Shown: in pieces, positions 25,090 to 34,558 of the stretch
Position numbering within the stretch: position 1 is the first letter of the stretch
How the letters are laid out: every line of letters begins with the position of its first letter
DNA from: Amorphoplanes friuliensis DSM 7358
Lineage (GTDB): Bacteria; Actinomycetota; Actinomycetes; Mycobacteriales; Micromonosporaceae
DNA: 64,000 nt
Assembly: GCF_000494755.1 (NCBI RefSeq)
Contig: NC_022657.1
Coordinates: forward strand, 2,890,001-2,954,000
Reading direction: 5' to 3'
Notes under the pieces: model-generated
The model's database searches: none
Told to the model about the DNA's origin: nothing
Seen by the model: the letters and a program-made list of their open reading frames with translations, nothing else
Position numbers and translations under genes: made by a program

Positions 25090-25110
25090 GTTGAGCGCGA
25101 CATACTCAAC
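25090..25110 (+). promoter_or_regulatory. HAIR-like heat-shock operator upstream of lon
   Basis: GTTGAGC-N7-ACTCAAC fits the HspR-associated inverted repeat (CTTGAGT-N7-ACTCAAG) at 11 of 14 arm positions, with the exact 7-bp spacing. It lies 16 bp before the GTG start. HspR represses dnaK, clpB and lon in Streptomyces, so a HAIR in front of lon is expected. Binding here is inferred. Confidence 0.75.
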
Positions 25111-25126
25111 TTCTCGGAGGTACCGA

Positions 25127-27436
<2,310 letters not shown>

Positions 27437-27459
27437 CGAACGACGCCGTCAACAAAGAA

Positions 27460-27486
27460 GCCGCCCGGGCGATCAGCCCGGGCGGC
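27460..27486. terminator. Bidirectional terminator between lon and the DUF6624 gene
   Basis: GCCGCCCGGG and CCCGGGCGGC form a perfect 10-bp stem with a 7-nt loop. The minus strand continues with CTTCTTTGTT, a T-rich tract, so it mainly terminates the DUF6624 transcript, and it also lies 24 bp beyond the lon stop. Confidence 0.82.
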
Positions 27487-27515
27487 CGGCGCTGTAGCCA
27501 CAGCCGGGGCGCGGG

Positions 27516-28016
27516 TCAGGCCGGCGCGTGTTTGGCGACGTGGGCCGCGAACGGCTCCAAGCCGACTTCCGCACGCCGCTGATCCATCTGTTCCGGGTTT
27601 TCGCACGGCCACGGGACGGGGACGCCGTCGACGATGCCGGCGATCTGCGTGCCGTAGATCTGTGGGCGGCCCTCGTTGACCAGGATGCGGTCGTGCAGCA
27701 TGGCCAGCTGGGTGTTGTCGCCTTTGCCCGCGTGCACCGTCTCGGTCATCAAGGCCAGCGCTCGCCGTTGCAGGTGTAGTTGCCGGTCGGCGTGCTGTGC
27801 CACCAGCCACGCTCTGCGGGCTGCTTCCCGGCCGACAAGTTCTGCGGTGGGCCAACCGTGATCGTCGATGATTTCAGCAAGGCGATCGCCGTTGCGGACG
27901 GTGACTCTTCGATGGGCCAGTTGGGCGGTGAAGTCGTCGCTGAGTGCGCCGGGCTGCAGCCGCCGGTCCTCGTTGGTCATGTCGATCAGTTCTTGGGCGA
28001 GCGCGTCGTTGACCAT
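27516..28016 (-). CDS. DUF6624-like protein
   Basis: A 166-residue soluble protein. The pattern DEDR-like MTNEDRR, a long helical middle, MLHDRILVNEGRPQIYGTQ and the closing PENPEQMDQRRAEVGLEP-like segment (here CENPEQMDQRRAEVGLEP) match proteins annotated as DUF6624. No enzymatic function is known. ATG 28016 is chosen over GTG 28025 because a TAGCGT -10 box ends 7 nt before it. The gene stands alone, with a terminator downstream. Confidence 0.8.
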   Translation of the reverse strand: MVNDALAQELIDMTNEDRRLQPGALSDDFTAQLAHRRVTVRNGDRLAEIIDDHGWPTAELVGREAARRAWLVAQHADRQLHLQRRALALMTETVHAGKGDNTQLAMLHDRILVNEGRPQIYGTQIAGIVDGVPVPWPCENPEQMDQRRAEVGLEPFAAHVAKHAPA

Positions 28017-28023
28017 GTCCGGC

Positions 28024-28029
28024 ACGCTA
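28024..28029 (-). promoter_or_regulatory. -10 box of a leaderless promoter for the DUF6624 gene
   Basis: On the minus strand TAGCGT ends 7 nt before ATG 28016 and no ribosome site is present. A second, canonical TATAAT lies further upstream at 28064-28069 on the same strand and is an alternative. Confidence 0.5.
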
Positions 28030-28063
28030 GACGAGTGGAAATCCCTGCCTCTCCACCCCGAAC

Positions 28064-28085
28064 ATTATATTTATTGACGTCGATA
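28064..28085. promoter_or_regulatory. AT-rich promoter region with near-palindrome
   Basis: The segment 28060-28095 is strikingly AT-rich. It contains a perfect TATAAT on the minus strand (28064-28069) and the near-palindrome TATTGACGTCGATA (28072-28085, 12 of 14 positions symmetric), which includes a TTGACG on the plus strand. It lies between the DUF6624 gene and the aldo/keto reductase relic and could once have served both. Confidence 0.45.
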
Positions 28086-28120
28086 TTAAATACTTGTAGA
28101 GGCGGACGAGGCGGGACCTT

Positions 28121-28517
28121 GTGGGCGCCGGGGCAGCACCACAACGCCGGGCGGTCGAGCTCGGCGTCACGTTCATCGACACCGCTGACTCGTACGGGCC
28201 CGCCGTTGCCGAGGAACTGATTCGTGAGGCACTCCACCCGTACCCGGATGGGCTCGTGATCGGCACGAAGGCCGGGTTGCTGCGGCCGGAGCCGATCCGG
28301 CAGCCTGGCCGGTGACGGCAGCGAGCTGAGCCGGGTGGCGGCCGCGAAGGGCGTCGCGCCTTCGCAGCTGGCGCTGGCCTGGCTGCTGCACCGGTCGCCG
28401 GTGATGCTCCCGATCCCGGGAACCTCGCGCGTGGAGCACCTCGAGGAGAACGTCGCCGCGTCCTCGATCGAACTCACCGACACCGACCTGACCGCTCTGG
28501 CCTCCATGCAGGGGTGA
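28121..28517 (+). pseudogene. Aldo/keto reductase relic with internal deletion and frameshift
   Basis: Two pieces of one aldo/keto reductase remain. The first (28121-28315) holds [19 protein letters not shown], which includes the catalytic Asp and Tyr, then [19 protein letters not shown] with the catalytic Lys. It stops soon after. The second (from about 28314 in another frame to 28517) is the C-terminal end: [38 protein letters not shown], then [15 protein letters not shown]. The start of the gene and roughly 130 central residues are lost. Neither part has a sound start or ribosome site, so this is a non-functional remnant. Confidence 0.85.
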
Positions 28518-28528
28518 CCGGCGTCCGC

Positions 28529-29311
28529 TCAGGCGGGGTGGACGGAATTGGCGAGAACGTTGAGGACGACCCGCCGGGGAAGCCACCGGAAGACCCGCAG
28601 AATCAGGCGGTTCGCGCCACCGGATACCACGCGGGCCGGCGTCCGCCCGGCGTCGAGGGCGCGCAGTGCCGTGGCGACGACCTGGTCCGGCGTCTCGAAC
28701 CGGGCGCCTTTTTCGCTCGTTCCGGAACTCGCATAGAACTCGGTGCGGGTCGAGCCGGGGGAGAGCGCCATGATGCGTACCGCGCTGTCGCGGTGTTCGT
28801 GCGCCAGGGCCTCGGTGAAGCTCAGGACGTAGGCCTTGCTGGCGGCGTACACGGTCTGGCCCGGTCCGGGCTGGTAACCGACGAAGCTGGCCAGGTTGAT
28901 CAGGGCGCCGTCGCCACGGCTCAGCAGATCCGGCAGCAGTTCGCGGGTGAGCTCGGTCAAGGCGGCGACGTTCACGGCGAGCTGATCGTGCACCGTGTCC
29001 ACGTCGCTCGTCGCGAACGGGCCCGTTGCGCCGAGGCCGGCACTGTTGATCAGCGTCGACAGCGTGATGCCCGCAGCGTCCAGGGCCGCACGAACGGTCG
29101 TCGCCGCCCCCGGTTGCGACAGGTCCGCCGGCACCACGGTGACGGTGATCGCATGCCGGCGGCGCAACTCCTGGGCCAGGGCCTCCAGTTTGGTGCCGCG
29201 CCGGGCGACCAGCACGAGGTCGGCCCCGCGCTCGGCCAACCGGCGGGCGAACTCTTGCCCGATGCCCGAACTGGCCCCGGTGATCAGGGCGGTTGTCTGT
29301 GCGTAACGCAT
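28529..29311 (-). CDS. SDR-family oxidoreductase
   Basis: A 260-residue classical SDR: TGASSGIG, LINSAGLG, catalytic Ser in NLASFVG and YAASKAYVLSFTEAL. The C-terminal 40 residues include a basic, hydrophobic stretch (RLILRVFRWLPRRVVLNVLA) that could associate with the membrane, as in DltE/ketoacyl-type SDRs acting on lipids. GGAG lies 6 nt before the ATG. The gene is divergent from a TetR gene, with a perfect inverted repeat between them, so it is the likely target of that repressor. Confidence 0.93.
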   Translation of the reverse strand: MRYAQTTALITGASSGIGQEFARRLAERGADLVLVARRGTKLEALAQELRRRHAITVTVVPADLSQPGAATTVRAALDAAGITLSTLINSAGLGATGPFATSDVDTVHDQLAVNVAALTELTRELLPDLLSRGDGALINLASFVGYQPGPGQTVYAASKAYVLSFTEALAHEHRDSAVRIMALSPGSTRTEFYASSGTSEKGARFETPDQVVATALRALDAGRTPARVVSGGANRLILRVFRWLPRRVVLNVLANSVHPA

Positions 29312-29346
29312 GGGATTCTCCGGATCTGCTGAGCTGGTGAACAGAT

Positions 29347-29366
29347 GTTAACCACCATCGGTTAAC
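29347..29366. promoter_or_regulatory. TetR-type operator between SDR and TetR genes
   Basis: GTTAACC and GGTTAAC are perfect 7-bp arms around a 6-bp spacer. Outer imperfect arms (GGTGAACA upstream, TGTCAACC downstream) extend the symmetry to over 40 bp, which suggests two dimers. It lies 36 bp from the SDR start and 70 bp from the TetR start. Confidence 0.75.
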
Positions 29367-29435
29367 AGCTGTCAACCAGACGAGACCCGGGTCTCAGCGG
29401 CCGGGGCCGGCAGGGTGATGAGCGAGGATGGTTCC

Positions 29436-30038
29436 ATGACCACCCGTCCCGCCCTCGACGTCACCGCCCGGCAACGCCGTGAGGGCGACCAGCTGCGGGG
29501 AGAACTGCTGGAGGCCGCAGCCGTCCTCGCGGCCACCCCGCGCCCGGTCGCCGTGCCCTCGCTGCGGGCGGTGGCCCGCGCCTGCGGCGTTTCGGCGACG
29601 GCGGTCTATCGCCACTTCCCGTCCCAGGCCGCGCTCACGCACGCGGTGATCACCGTGCACCATCAGGCGTTCGTGGCTGCGGTCCTGAGAGCTGACGACC
29701 CGGCCGGGGATCCCGAGGTCCGGCTCCACCGGCTGGCGGTCGGCTACGTGCGGTGGGGACTGGCCAATCCCGGGATGTACCAGCTGCTCTTCGAGAGCGC
29801 CGACCAGCTCGACGCCGAGAGCGGACTCGGTGACATCACCGACGAGGTCATGAAACTGGCCTCCACCCTGCTCGCCGAACTGACCGGAACCGCACCGGCC
29901 GAAGTCGCCGTCCTCGCCGAGCGGCTCTGGTTCGGACTGCACGGCATCGTCTCGCTCCGGATGCACAAGCCGGACCAGACCTGGCACGTGGCCGCCGACG
30001 AGGCGGCTGTCACCGTCGCCCAGCAGATCCTGGCCTGA
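29436..30038 (+). CDS. TetR-family transcriptional regulator
   Basis: A 200-residue repressor with the TetR HTH at about residues 15-65 (LLEAAAVLAATPRPVAVPSL, then RAVARACGVSATAVYRHF) and a TetR_C-type ligand domain (GMYQLLFESAD is characteristic). ATG 29436 is chosen because GAGGA lies 8 nt upstream; GTG 29415 and ATG 29418 in the same frame are alternatives. It is divergent from the SDR at 28529-29311 and probably represses it and itself through the operator between them. Confidence 0.9.
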   Translation: MTTRPALDVTARQRREGDQLRGELLEAAAVLAATPRPVAVPSLRAVARACGVSATAVYRHFPSQAALTHAVITVHHQAFVAAVLRADDPAGDPEVRLHRLAVGYVRWGLANPGMYQLLFESADQLDAESGLGDITDEVMKLASTLLAELTGTAPAEVAVLAERLWFGLHGIVSLRMHKPDQTWHVAADEAAVTVAQQILA

Positions 30039-30046
30039 CGTCAGGG

Positions 30047-30949
30047 TCAGATGAGCTGGCTCTGCACGTCGCGGGGCACGCGTACGCCCCGGGTGCGCAG
30101 GTTGGCCACGAAACGGGCGGCCAGCGGGTCCGAGGTGCCCGGCGTGACCGCGACCAGCTGCCGCACCCAGCGCGGGGAGAAGGACCGGACCGTACCGGGG
30201 AAGCCCGCGCTGACCGCGCTCACCGGGCTGATGGCGATGCCGAGACCGGCCGCCGCGAGCTGAGGCGCCGCGGAGGTGACCGAGGTCCGCATGACGGGTT
30301 TCAACCGGACGCCGGCCCGGCTCAGTGAGTGGTCGAGCCACTCGCTGAGGCCGTTGCCCGGCGCGAAGTGGACCAGCCGCTCACCGTCGAGCTCGGCCAG
30401 GGTCACCGACGGGCGCTGGGTCAGCCGGTGGTCGGCCGAGGCGGTCAGCACAATCTCCTCCTCGGCGACCAGGGCCGAGGTGAACCGGTCGGGCACCGGG
30501 CCGGGCATCACCATGATGTCGACGCCGCCGGACTCCATGGAGCCGTACAGCTCGTCGGCCACGACCGACTCCTTCAGGCTGATCACCACCTGAGGGTGGC
30601 GCCGGTGCCAGTCCAGCACGACCGGGGCCAGCAAAGGCACGGTCAGACTCTGCGCACAGGCCACCCGCAGGGTGCCTCCCTCGGCCTGTCCGACGGCCCG
30701 GGCGGAGGCCACCGCCGAGGTGGCCGCTTCGATCGCCCGGCGTGCGTCGGCCACCGCGGCTCGCCCCGCCGGGGTGAGCTTGACGCCCCGGGCTTCGCGA
30801 ACGACGAGCGCCGTCCGGGTCTCGCGTTCCAGCGCGGCAATCTGCTGCGAGACGGCCGGCTGCGAGGAGTGCAGCAGCCGCGCGGCTTCGGTGATCGATC
30901 CTGTGTCGGTCACCGCGACCAGGCATTCCAGAGCCCTCAACGAAGCCAT
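30047..30949 (-). CDS. LysR-family transcriptional regulator
   Basis: A 300-residue LysR regulator: HTH at about residues 3-62 (ALECLVAVTDTGSITEAARL, HSSQPAVSQQIAALERE), then a substrate-binding domain to the C terminus. Its promoter seems leaderless: TAAGAT lies 6 nt before ATG. It is divergent from the epimerase gene at 31058, with a T-N11-A palindrome between them, so it likely controls that gene and itself. Confidence 0.93.
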   Translation of the reverse strand: MASLRALECLVAVTDTGSITEAARLLHSSQPAVSQQIAALERETRTALVVREARGVKLTPAGRAAVADARRAIEAATSAVASARAVGQAEGGTLRVACAQSLTVPLLAPVVLDWHRRHPQVVISLKESVVADELYGSMESGGVDIMVMPGPVPDRFTSALVAEEEIVLTASADHRLTQRPSVTLAELDGERLVHFAPGNGLSEWLDHSLSRAGVRLKPVMRTSVTSAAPQLAAAGLGIAISPVSAVSAGFPGTVRSFSPRWVRQLVAVTPGTSDPLAARFVANLRTRGVRVPRDVQSQLI

Positions 30950-30955
30950 TCACCG

Positions 30956-30997
30956 ATCTTATGTCAGACATCCGAAACCCCAGGTTCCCTGAGGGAA
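30956..30997. promoter_or_regulatory. Leaderless lysR promoter with LysR-type operator
   Basis: On the minus strand the -10 box TAAGAT (30956-30961) ends 6 nt before the lysR start. TTCCCTGAGGGAA (30985-30997) is a perfect 13-bp palindrome of the T-N11-A form that LysR proteins recognise, placed at about -40 relative to the lysR start and -60 relative to the epimerase start. Confidence 0.7.
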
Positions 30998-31057
30998 GCA
31001 AAGGGCTCCTCCGATCGCTGGACGTGACAGAGAGCAGTTGACCTAGGGAGAGCGACG

Positions 31058-31987
31058 ATGGTGCAGGCATTTGTGACAGGCGGATCGGGTTTCATCGGCC
31101 GGCGGCTGGTGAGCCGGTTGATCGCCGACGGGCACTCGGTACGGGCCCTGGTCCGCAGTGCGGCATCGGCTGATGTCGTGGCCGGGCTGGGAGCGGAGCC
31201 GGTGCGCGGCGAACTGACCGAGCCGTCCACGTGGCAGGACAGCGTCGCGGGCAGTGCGGTCTTCTTCCACCTGGCGGCCGAGACCGACATCGCGGCCGAG
31301 CGCGCCCGGCAGCAACTCGTGACCGTGGACGGCACCCGTACGGCGCTGGCCGTGGCCCGCCGCGCTGGCGTCGCCCGGTTCATCCACTGTGGCAGCGAGG
31401 CCGCGTTGCTCGCCGGTGAGCCGCTGGTCGACGTGGACGAGACCGCACCCCTGCGTCCCGATTCCGAGGCGGCGTACGCCGCGGTGAAGGCCGAGTCCGA
31501 GGCTCTGGTGGTGGCCGCCGACGCGCCCGGTTTTGCGACCGTGTCGATCCGTCCGCGGTTCGTGTGGGGCCCGGGGAGCAGCCTGATCGACAACCTCGTG
31601 ACCGCCGCCCGCACGGGCGCGTTCGCCTGGATCGAGGGCGGCCGGCACATCACCGACGTGACCTACGTCGACAACGCCGTCGAGGGCCTCATTCTCGGCT
31701 GGCTCGAGGGCCGGCACGGTCAGGCGTACTTCGTCACCGACCAGCAGCGTGTGGTCCTGCGGGACTTCCTGGAGACCCAGTTCGAGATCCACGGCGTCCA
31801 GGCCTCGATCCCCGATATGGACGCCGCCACCGCGGCCCAGGTGGTGCCCGTACCCGCCCGGTGGTTCCTGGGGCAGACCTGCACCCTGCGCACCGACAAA
31901 GCCGTCACCGAACTCGGCTACCGGCCGATCGTCTCCCAGGCCGCGGGTCTGGACGCCGTACGGGCCTCGCTGGCCCCCACGAACTGA
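31058..31987 (+). CDS. NAD-dependent epimerase/dehydratase (extended SDR, 3beta-HSD-like)
   Basis: A 309-residue extended SDR. The cofactor motif TGGSGFIG lies at about residues 7-14; HLAAETD and the YAAVKAESE Tyr/Lys motif (near 143) follow; then RPRFVWGPGSSL and DVTYVDNAVEG. The order fits 3-beta-hydroxysteroid dehydrogenase/isomerase and related NAD-dependent reductases. It is preceded by a clear ribosome site (AGGGAGAG region) and is divergent from the LysR gene. A six-codon ORF and an MFS gene follow on the same strand. The substrate is not evident. Confidence 0.9.
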   Translation: MVQAFVTGGSGFIGRRLVSRLIADGHSVRALVRSAASADVVAGLGAEPVRGELTEPSTWQDSVAGSAVFFHLAAETDIAAERARQQLVTVDGTRTALAVARRAGVARFIHCGSEAALLAGEPLVDVDETAPLRPDSEAAYAAVKAESEALVVAADAPGFATVSIRPRFVWGPGSSLIDNLVTAARTGAFAWIEGGRHITDVTYVDNAVEGLILGWLEGRHGQAYFVTDQQRVVLRDFLETQFEIHGVQASIPDMDAATAAQVVPVPARWFLGQTCTLRTDKAVTELGYRPIVSQAAGLDAVRASLAPTN

Positions 31988-32000
31988 GCAGGAGCACCTC

Positions 32001-32021
32001 ATGAAGATCGTCACGATCTGA
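32001..32021 (+). other. Six-codon ORF (MKIVTI) with strong ribosome site
   Basis: ATG is preceded by AGGAG at proper distance, and the frame runs MKIVTI then stops. This looks like the first codons of an NAD(P)-binding protein whose body has been removed, in line with other gutted genes in the window. A leader peptide for the MFS gene starting 37 nt downstream is an alternative. Either way a ribosome would start here. Confidence 0.45.
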
Positions 32022-32058
32022 ACCCCGGTCCGGTCAGCTTCGATCAGAAGGAAACGCC

Positions 32059-33252
32059 ATGTCGTCAGCCACTGACGAGAGAACTCGTGTCCCGGACACG
32101 GCCAGGCTGCCGGTGTCCGCCCTGCTGGCGCTGTTCACGGCCGGGTTCCTGGGCATCATCAACGAGACCATTCCGGCCGGCCTGCTGCCGGAGATGAGCC
32201 GCGAGCTCGGCCTCTCGGAATCCACCGTCGGTCAGACCGTCACCGTGTACGCGCTGGCGACAGCCTTCACCGCGATACCGCTCAACGCCGCCCTGAAGAA
32301 CTGGGGACGCCGGACGGTGCTCGTCTCCGCCCTTGTCGCCTTCGCGGCGGCGAACGCCGTGGCTGCCTTCACCGGCAGTTTCACGGTGATCCTCGTCGCA
32401 CGTGTGGTGGCCGGTGTCGGAGCGGGCCTGATCTGGTCGAACATCGGCGGCTACGCGGCCCGCCTCGTCCCCGCCACCCTGCAGGGCAAGGCCATTGCCA
32501 TCGCCCTGGCCGGCACCCCTGTCGCCCTGTCACTCGGGCTGCCCGCGGGCACGCTCCTCGGCGATGCCGCCGGGTGGCAGGCGACGTTCGGGGTGGTGGC
32601 CGCCGTCAGCGTCGCCCTGATCCTCTGGGTGTTCGCCGCGCTGCCCAACCTCGCGGGTGAGGCGGAGGCCGGGCACATCCCGGTCGGGACGATCCTGCGG
32701 GCTCCCGGCGTACGGACCATCCTCTGGGTCATCGCCGGATTCATGGTCGCGCACAGCATCGTCTACACCTACATCGGCCCGCTGGCGATCGCCTCGGGGG
32801 TGGGCGGTCAGCTCGAGTGGATCCTGGTGGTGTTCGGCGCAGCCGCCCTGCTCAGCATCTGGGCCACCGGTTTGTTGCTCGACCCGCACCACCGCCTGCT
32901 GATCGTCGTGAGCACGGTCGTGCTGGGCGCTGCGTTCCTCGTCCTGGGATTCGCCTCGCTCAGCCCGGTGCTTCTCTATCTGGGCGTAGCGGCGTGGGGT
33001 TTCGGCTTCGGTGGTTCCGCCACCCTGTTCGTGACGGCCGGGATCCGGGCGGCCGGCTCGGACGGCGTGCAGTCGATGATCGTCACGACCTTCAACCTGA
33101 GCATCGCGGCCGGTGGCGTGGCCGGCGGTCTGCTTCTGACCGCCCTCGGCGCCGTCTCCATCTCGTGGGTCGCCGTCGCGATCATGATCCCCACGATCGT
33201 CGCGGCCGTTGCGGGCCGCCGGCACGCCTTCCCGCGCTGGCCGCGGACCTAG
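32059..33252 (+). CDS. MFS transporter, DHA1 (12-TM) family
   Basis: A 397-residue transporter with 12 hydrophobic helices. The opening helix (LLALFTAGFLGIINETIPAG, 20 residues) and the loop after helix 2 (NAALKNWGRRTVLV), plus motif C in helix 5 (GTPVALSLGLPAGTLLG), place it with arabinose-efflux/chloramphenicol-type DHA1 exporters. AAGGA lies 6 nt before the ATG. It follows the epimerase gene and six-codon ORF on the same strand, and a terminator hairpin ends the unit. The likely role is efflux of a drug or metabolite. Confidence 0.9.
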   Translation: MSSATDERTRVPDTARLPVSALLALFTAGFLGIINETIPAGLLPEMSRELGLSESTVGQTVTVYALATAFTAIPLNAALKNWGRRTVLVSALVAFAAANAVAAFTGSFTVILVARVVAGVGAGLIWSNIGGYAARLVPATLQGKAIAIALAGTPVALSLGLPAGTLLGDAAGWQATFGVVAAVSVALILWVFAALPNLAGEAEAGHIPVGTILRAPGVRTILWVIAGFMVAHSIVYTYIGPLAIASGVGGQLEWILVVFGAAALLSIWATGLLLDPHHRLLIVVSTVVLGAAFLVLGFASLSPVLLYLGVAAWGFGFGGSATLFVTAGIRAAGSDGVQSMIVTTFNLSIAAGGVAGGLLLTALGAVSISWVAVAIMIPTIVAAVAGRRHAFPRWPRT

Positions 33253-33263
33253 CCGGCGCTCCT

Positions 33264-33288
33264 GGGCCCCGCTCGACGTGCGGGGCCC
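33264..33288 (+). terminator. Intrinsic terminator after the MFS gene
   Basis: GGGCCCCGC and GCGGGGCCC form a perfect 9-bp stem with a 7-nt loop, 11 nt after the stop at 33252. No T tract follows, as is common in actinomycetes. Confidence 0.65.
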
Positions 33289-33372
33289 GGCTCGGTGCGC
33301 AGCCCGTGTCGCCTGGCTCCGGCGGAGGTAGCTTGGGCATACCGAACGATTTTGATCGAGAAGGAGTGCGCC

Positions 33373-33675
33373 ATGCAGGCAACCATCGACGGCACCGTCG
33401 TCGCCGACGCGCCGGAGTCGGAGCTGGTCACCATCGAGGGCAACTTCTACTTCCCGCCGTCCTCGCTCAAGTCCGAGCTCTTCAGCAACAGCGACACGCC
33501 CTACACCTGCCCGTGGAAGGGCGTGGCCCAGTACCACGACGTGTCGGTCGGTGACGCCGTTCACCACGACGCCGCGTGGAGCTACCCGGACCCGTACCCG
33601 GCGTCGTTCGACCGGGTCGGGCAGGATTACAGCGGTTATGTCGCGTTCGACAAGTCCCAGGTGTCGGTCGGCTGA
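33373..33675 (+). CDS. DUF427-family protein
   Basis: A 100-residue protein fully covered by the DUF427 fold: GTVVADAPES, the conserved GNFYFPPSSL, DTPYTCPWKGVAQYHDV with its Cys, AAWSYPDPYP and the final YVAFDKSQV. The Cys-Pro-Trp-Lys-Gly motif is nearly invariant in the family, whose biochemical role is unknown. AAGGAG lies before ATG 33373. It is a single-gene unit. Confidence 0.93.
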   Translation: MQATIDGTVVADAPESELVTIEGNFYFPPSSLKSELFSNSDTPYTCPWKGVAQYHDVSVGDAVHHDAAWSYPDPYPASFDRVGQDYSGYVAFDKSQVSVG

Positions 33676-33688
33676 CCGGTGCCGCCGC

Positions 33689-34471
33689 TCAGGCGCCGGC
33701 GCCGCCGTCGACCGGCACGATGGCGCCGGTCACCATCGAGGCCCGGTCGCTGAGCAGCCAGGCGGCGACCTCGGCGACCTCGCGGGGCTCGGCCATGCGG
33801 CCCATCGGGGTGGCGGCGATGTTGGCCGCGATGACGCCGGGGGTCGCCTCGTCCCAGGCCTGCATCATCTCGGTGGTCGTACCGCCGGGTGTGATGCCGT
33901 TGACGCGGATGCCCGCCGGCGCCCAGGTGACAGCGGCCGACTCGGTGATGCTGTTGAGCGCCCGCTTCATCGCGCCGTAGGCCGGCAGGAACGGGTTGGC
34001 CCGGCGGGAGCCGATGCTCGAGGTGTTCACGATCGCCCCGCCGCCGCCCTGGCGCATGAGAGTGGCCTCGGCGTTCATCGCGGTCCAGTGCGCCCGGAAG
34101 TTCACCGCGAACTGCTCGTCGATGTCGGCGTCGCTGGTCGTGTCGAGCGGGCCGGGCTGCTGGATCGTGGCGCCGTTGTTGAAAGCGCCGTCGAGCCGCC
34201 CGTGCAGCTCTTCGACCCGGGCGATCGCGGCACGGATGCTGCTGCTGTCGGCGAGGTCCACGGTGATCGCGTCGGCGACGCCGCCCTCGGCGCGGATCTC
34301 GGTGACGAGGCGGTCCAGGGCGTCGGTGCTGCGGGCAGCCAGGACTACCGCTGCGCCCTCCTGGGTGAAGAGCCGGGCGGCGGCCGCGCCGATGCCCCGG
34401 CTGGCGCCGGTGATGAAAATGACCTTGCCGGCGAGCAGGCCGGTCGCGGTGGTGGCGGTTGAGTTCGTCAT
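33689..34471 (-). CDS. SDR-family oxidoreductase
   Basis: A 260-residue classical SDR of the FabG-like cP2 type: TGASRGIG at about residue 21, FNNGAT in place of NNAG, catalytic Ser in NTSSIGS, and YGAMKRAL as the Tyr/Lys motif, ending in the usual IVPVDGGAG. It is divergent from the MmyB-like regulator at 34559 across 87 bp, with a CCTGA/TCAGG palindrome between them. The enzyme likely acts on a ketone or alcohol intermediate. Confidence 0.94.
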   Translation of the reverse strand: MTNSTATTATGLLAGKVIFITGASRGIGAAAARLFTQEGAAVVLAARSTDALDRLVTEIRAEGGVADAITVDLADSSSIRAAIARVEELHGRLDGAFNNGATIQQPGPLDTTSDADIDEQFAVNFRAHWTAMNAEATLMRQGGGGAIVNTSSIGSRRANPFLPAYGAMKRALNSITESAAVTWAPAGIRVNGITPGGTTTEMMQAWDEATPGVIAANIAATPMGRMAEPREVAEVAAWLLSDRASMVTGAIVPVDGGAGA

Positions 34472-34498
34472 GACCGCAATGCTGGGCCGGTCCGGGCG

Positions 34499-34509
34499 CC
34501 TGATTCAGG
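34499..34509. promoter_or_regulatory. Palindrome between divergent SDR and MmyB-like genes
   Basis: CCTGATTCAGG is perfectly symmetric about its central T. Its half-site CCTGA also occurs in the operator upstream of the MmyB-like gene at 53700 (CCTGACA/TGTCAGG), so the two regulators may recognise related sequences. Confidence 0.5.
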
Positions 34510-34558
34510 TACGGACGGTACTACGATCCGCCGCTGCCCAGCGGGCACACTCGGGGGT

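Noticed and set aside
25013..25126. Longer N terminus for Lon from ATG 25013
   Set aside because: GTG 25127 has an ideal GGAGG site and begins the conserved LON domain. The upstream stretch contains the HAIR-like operator.
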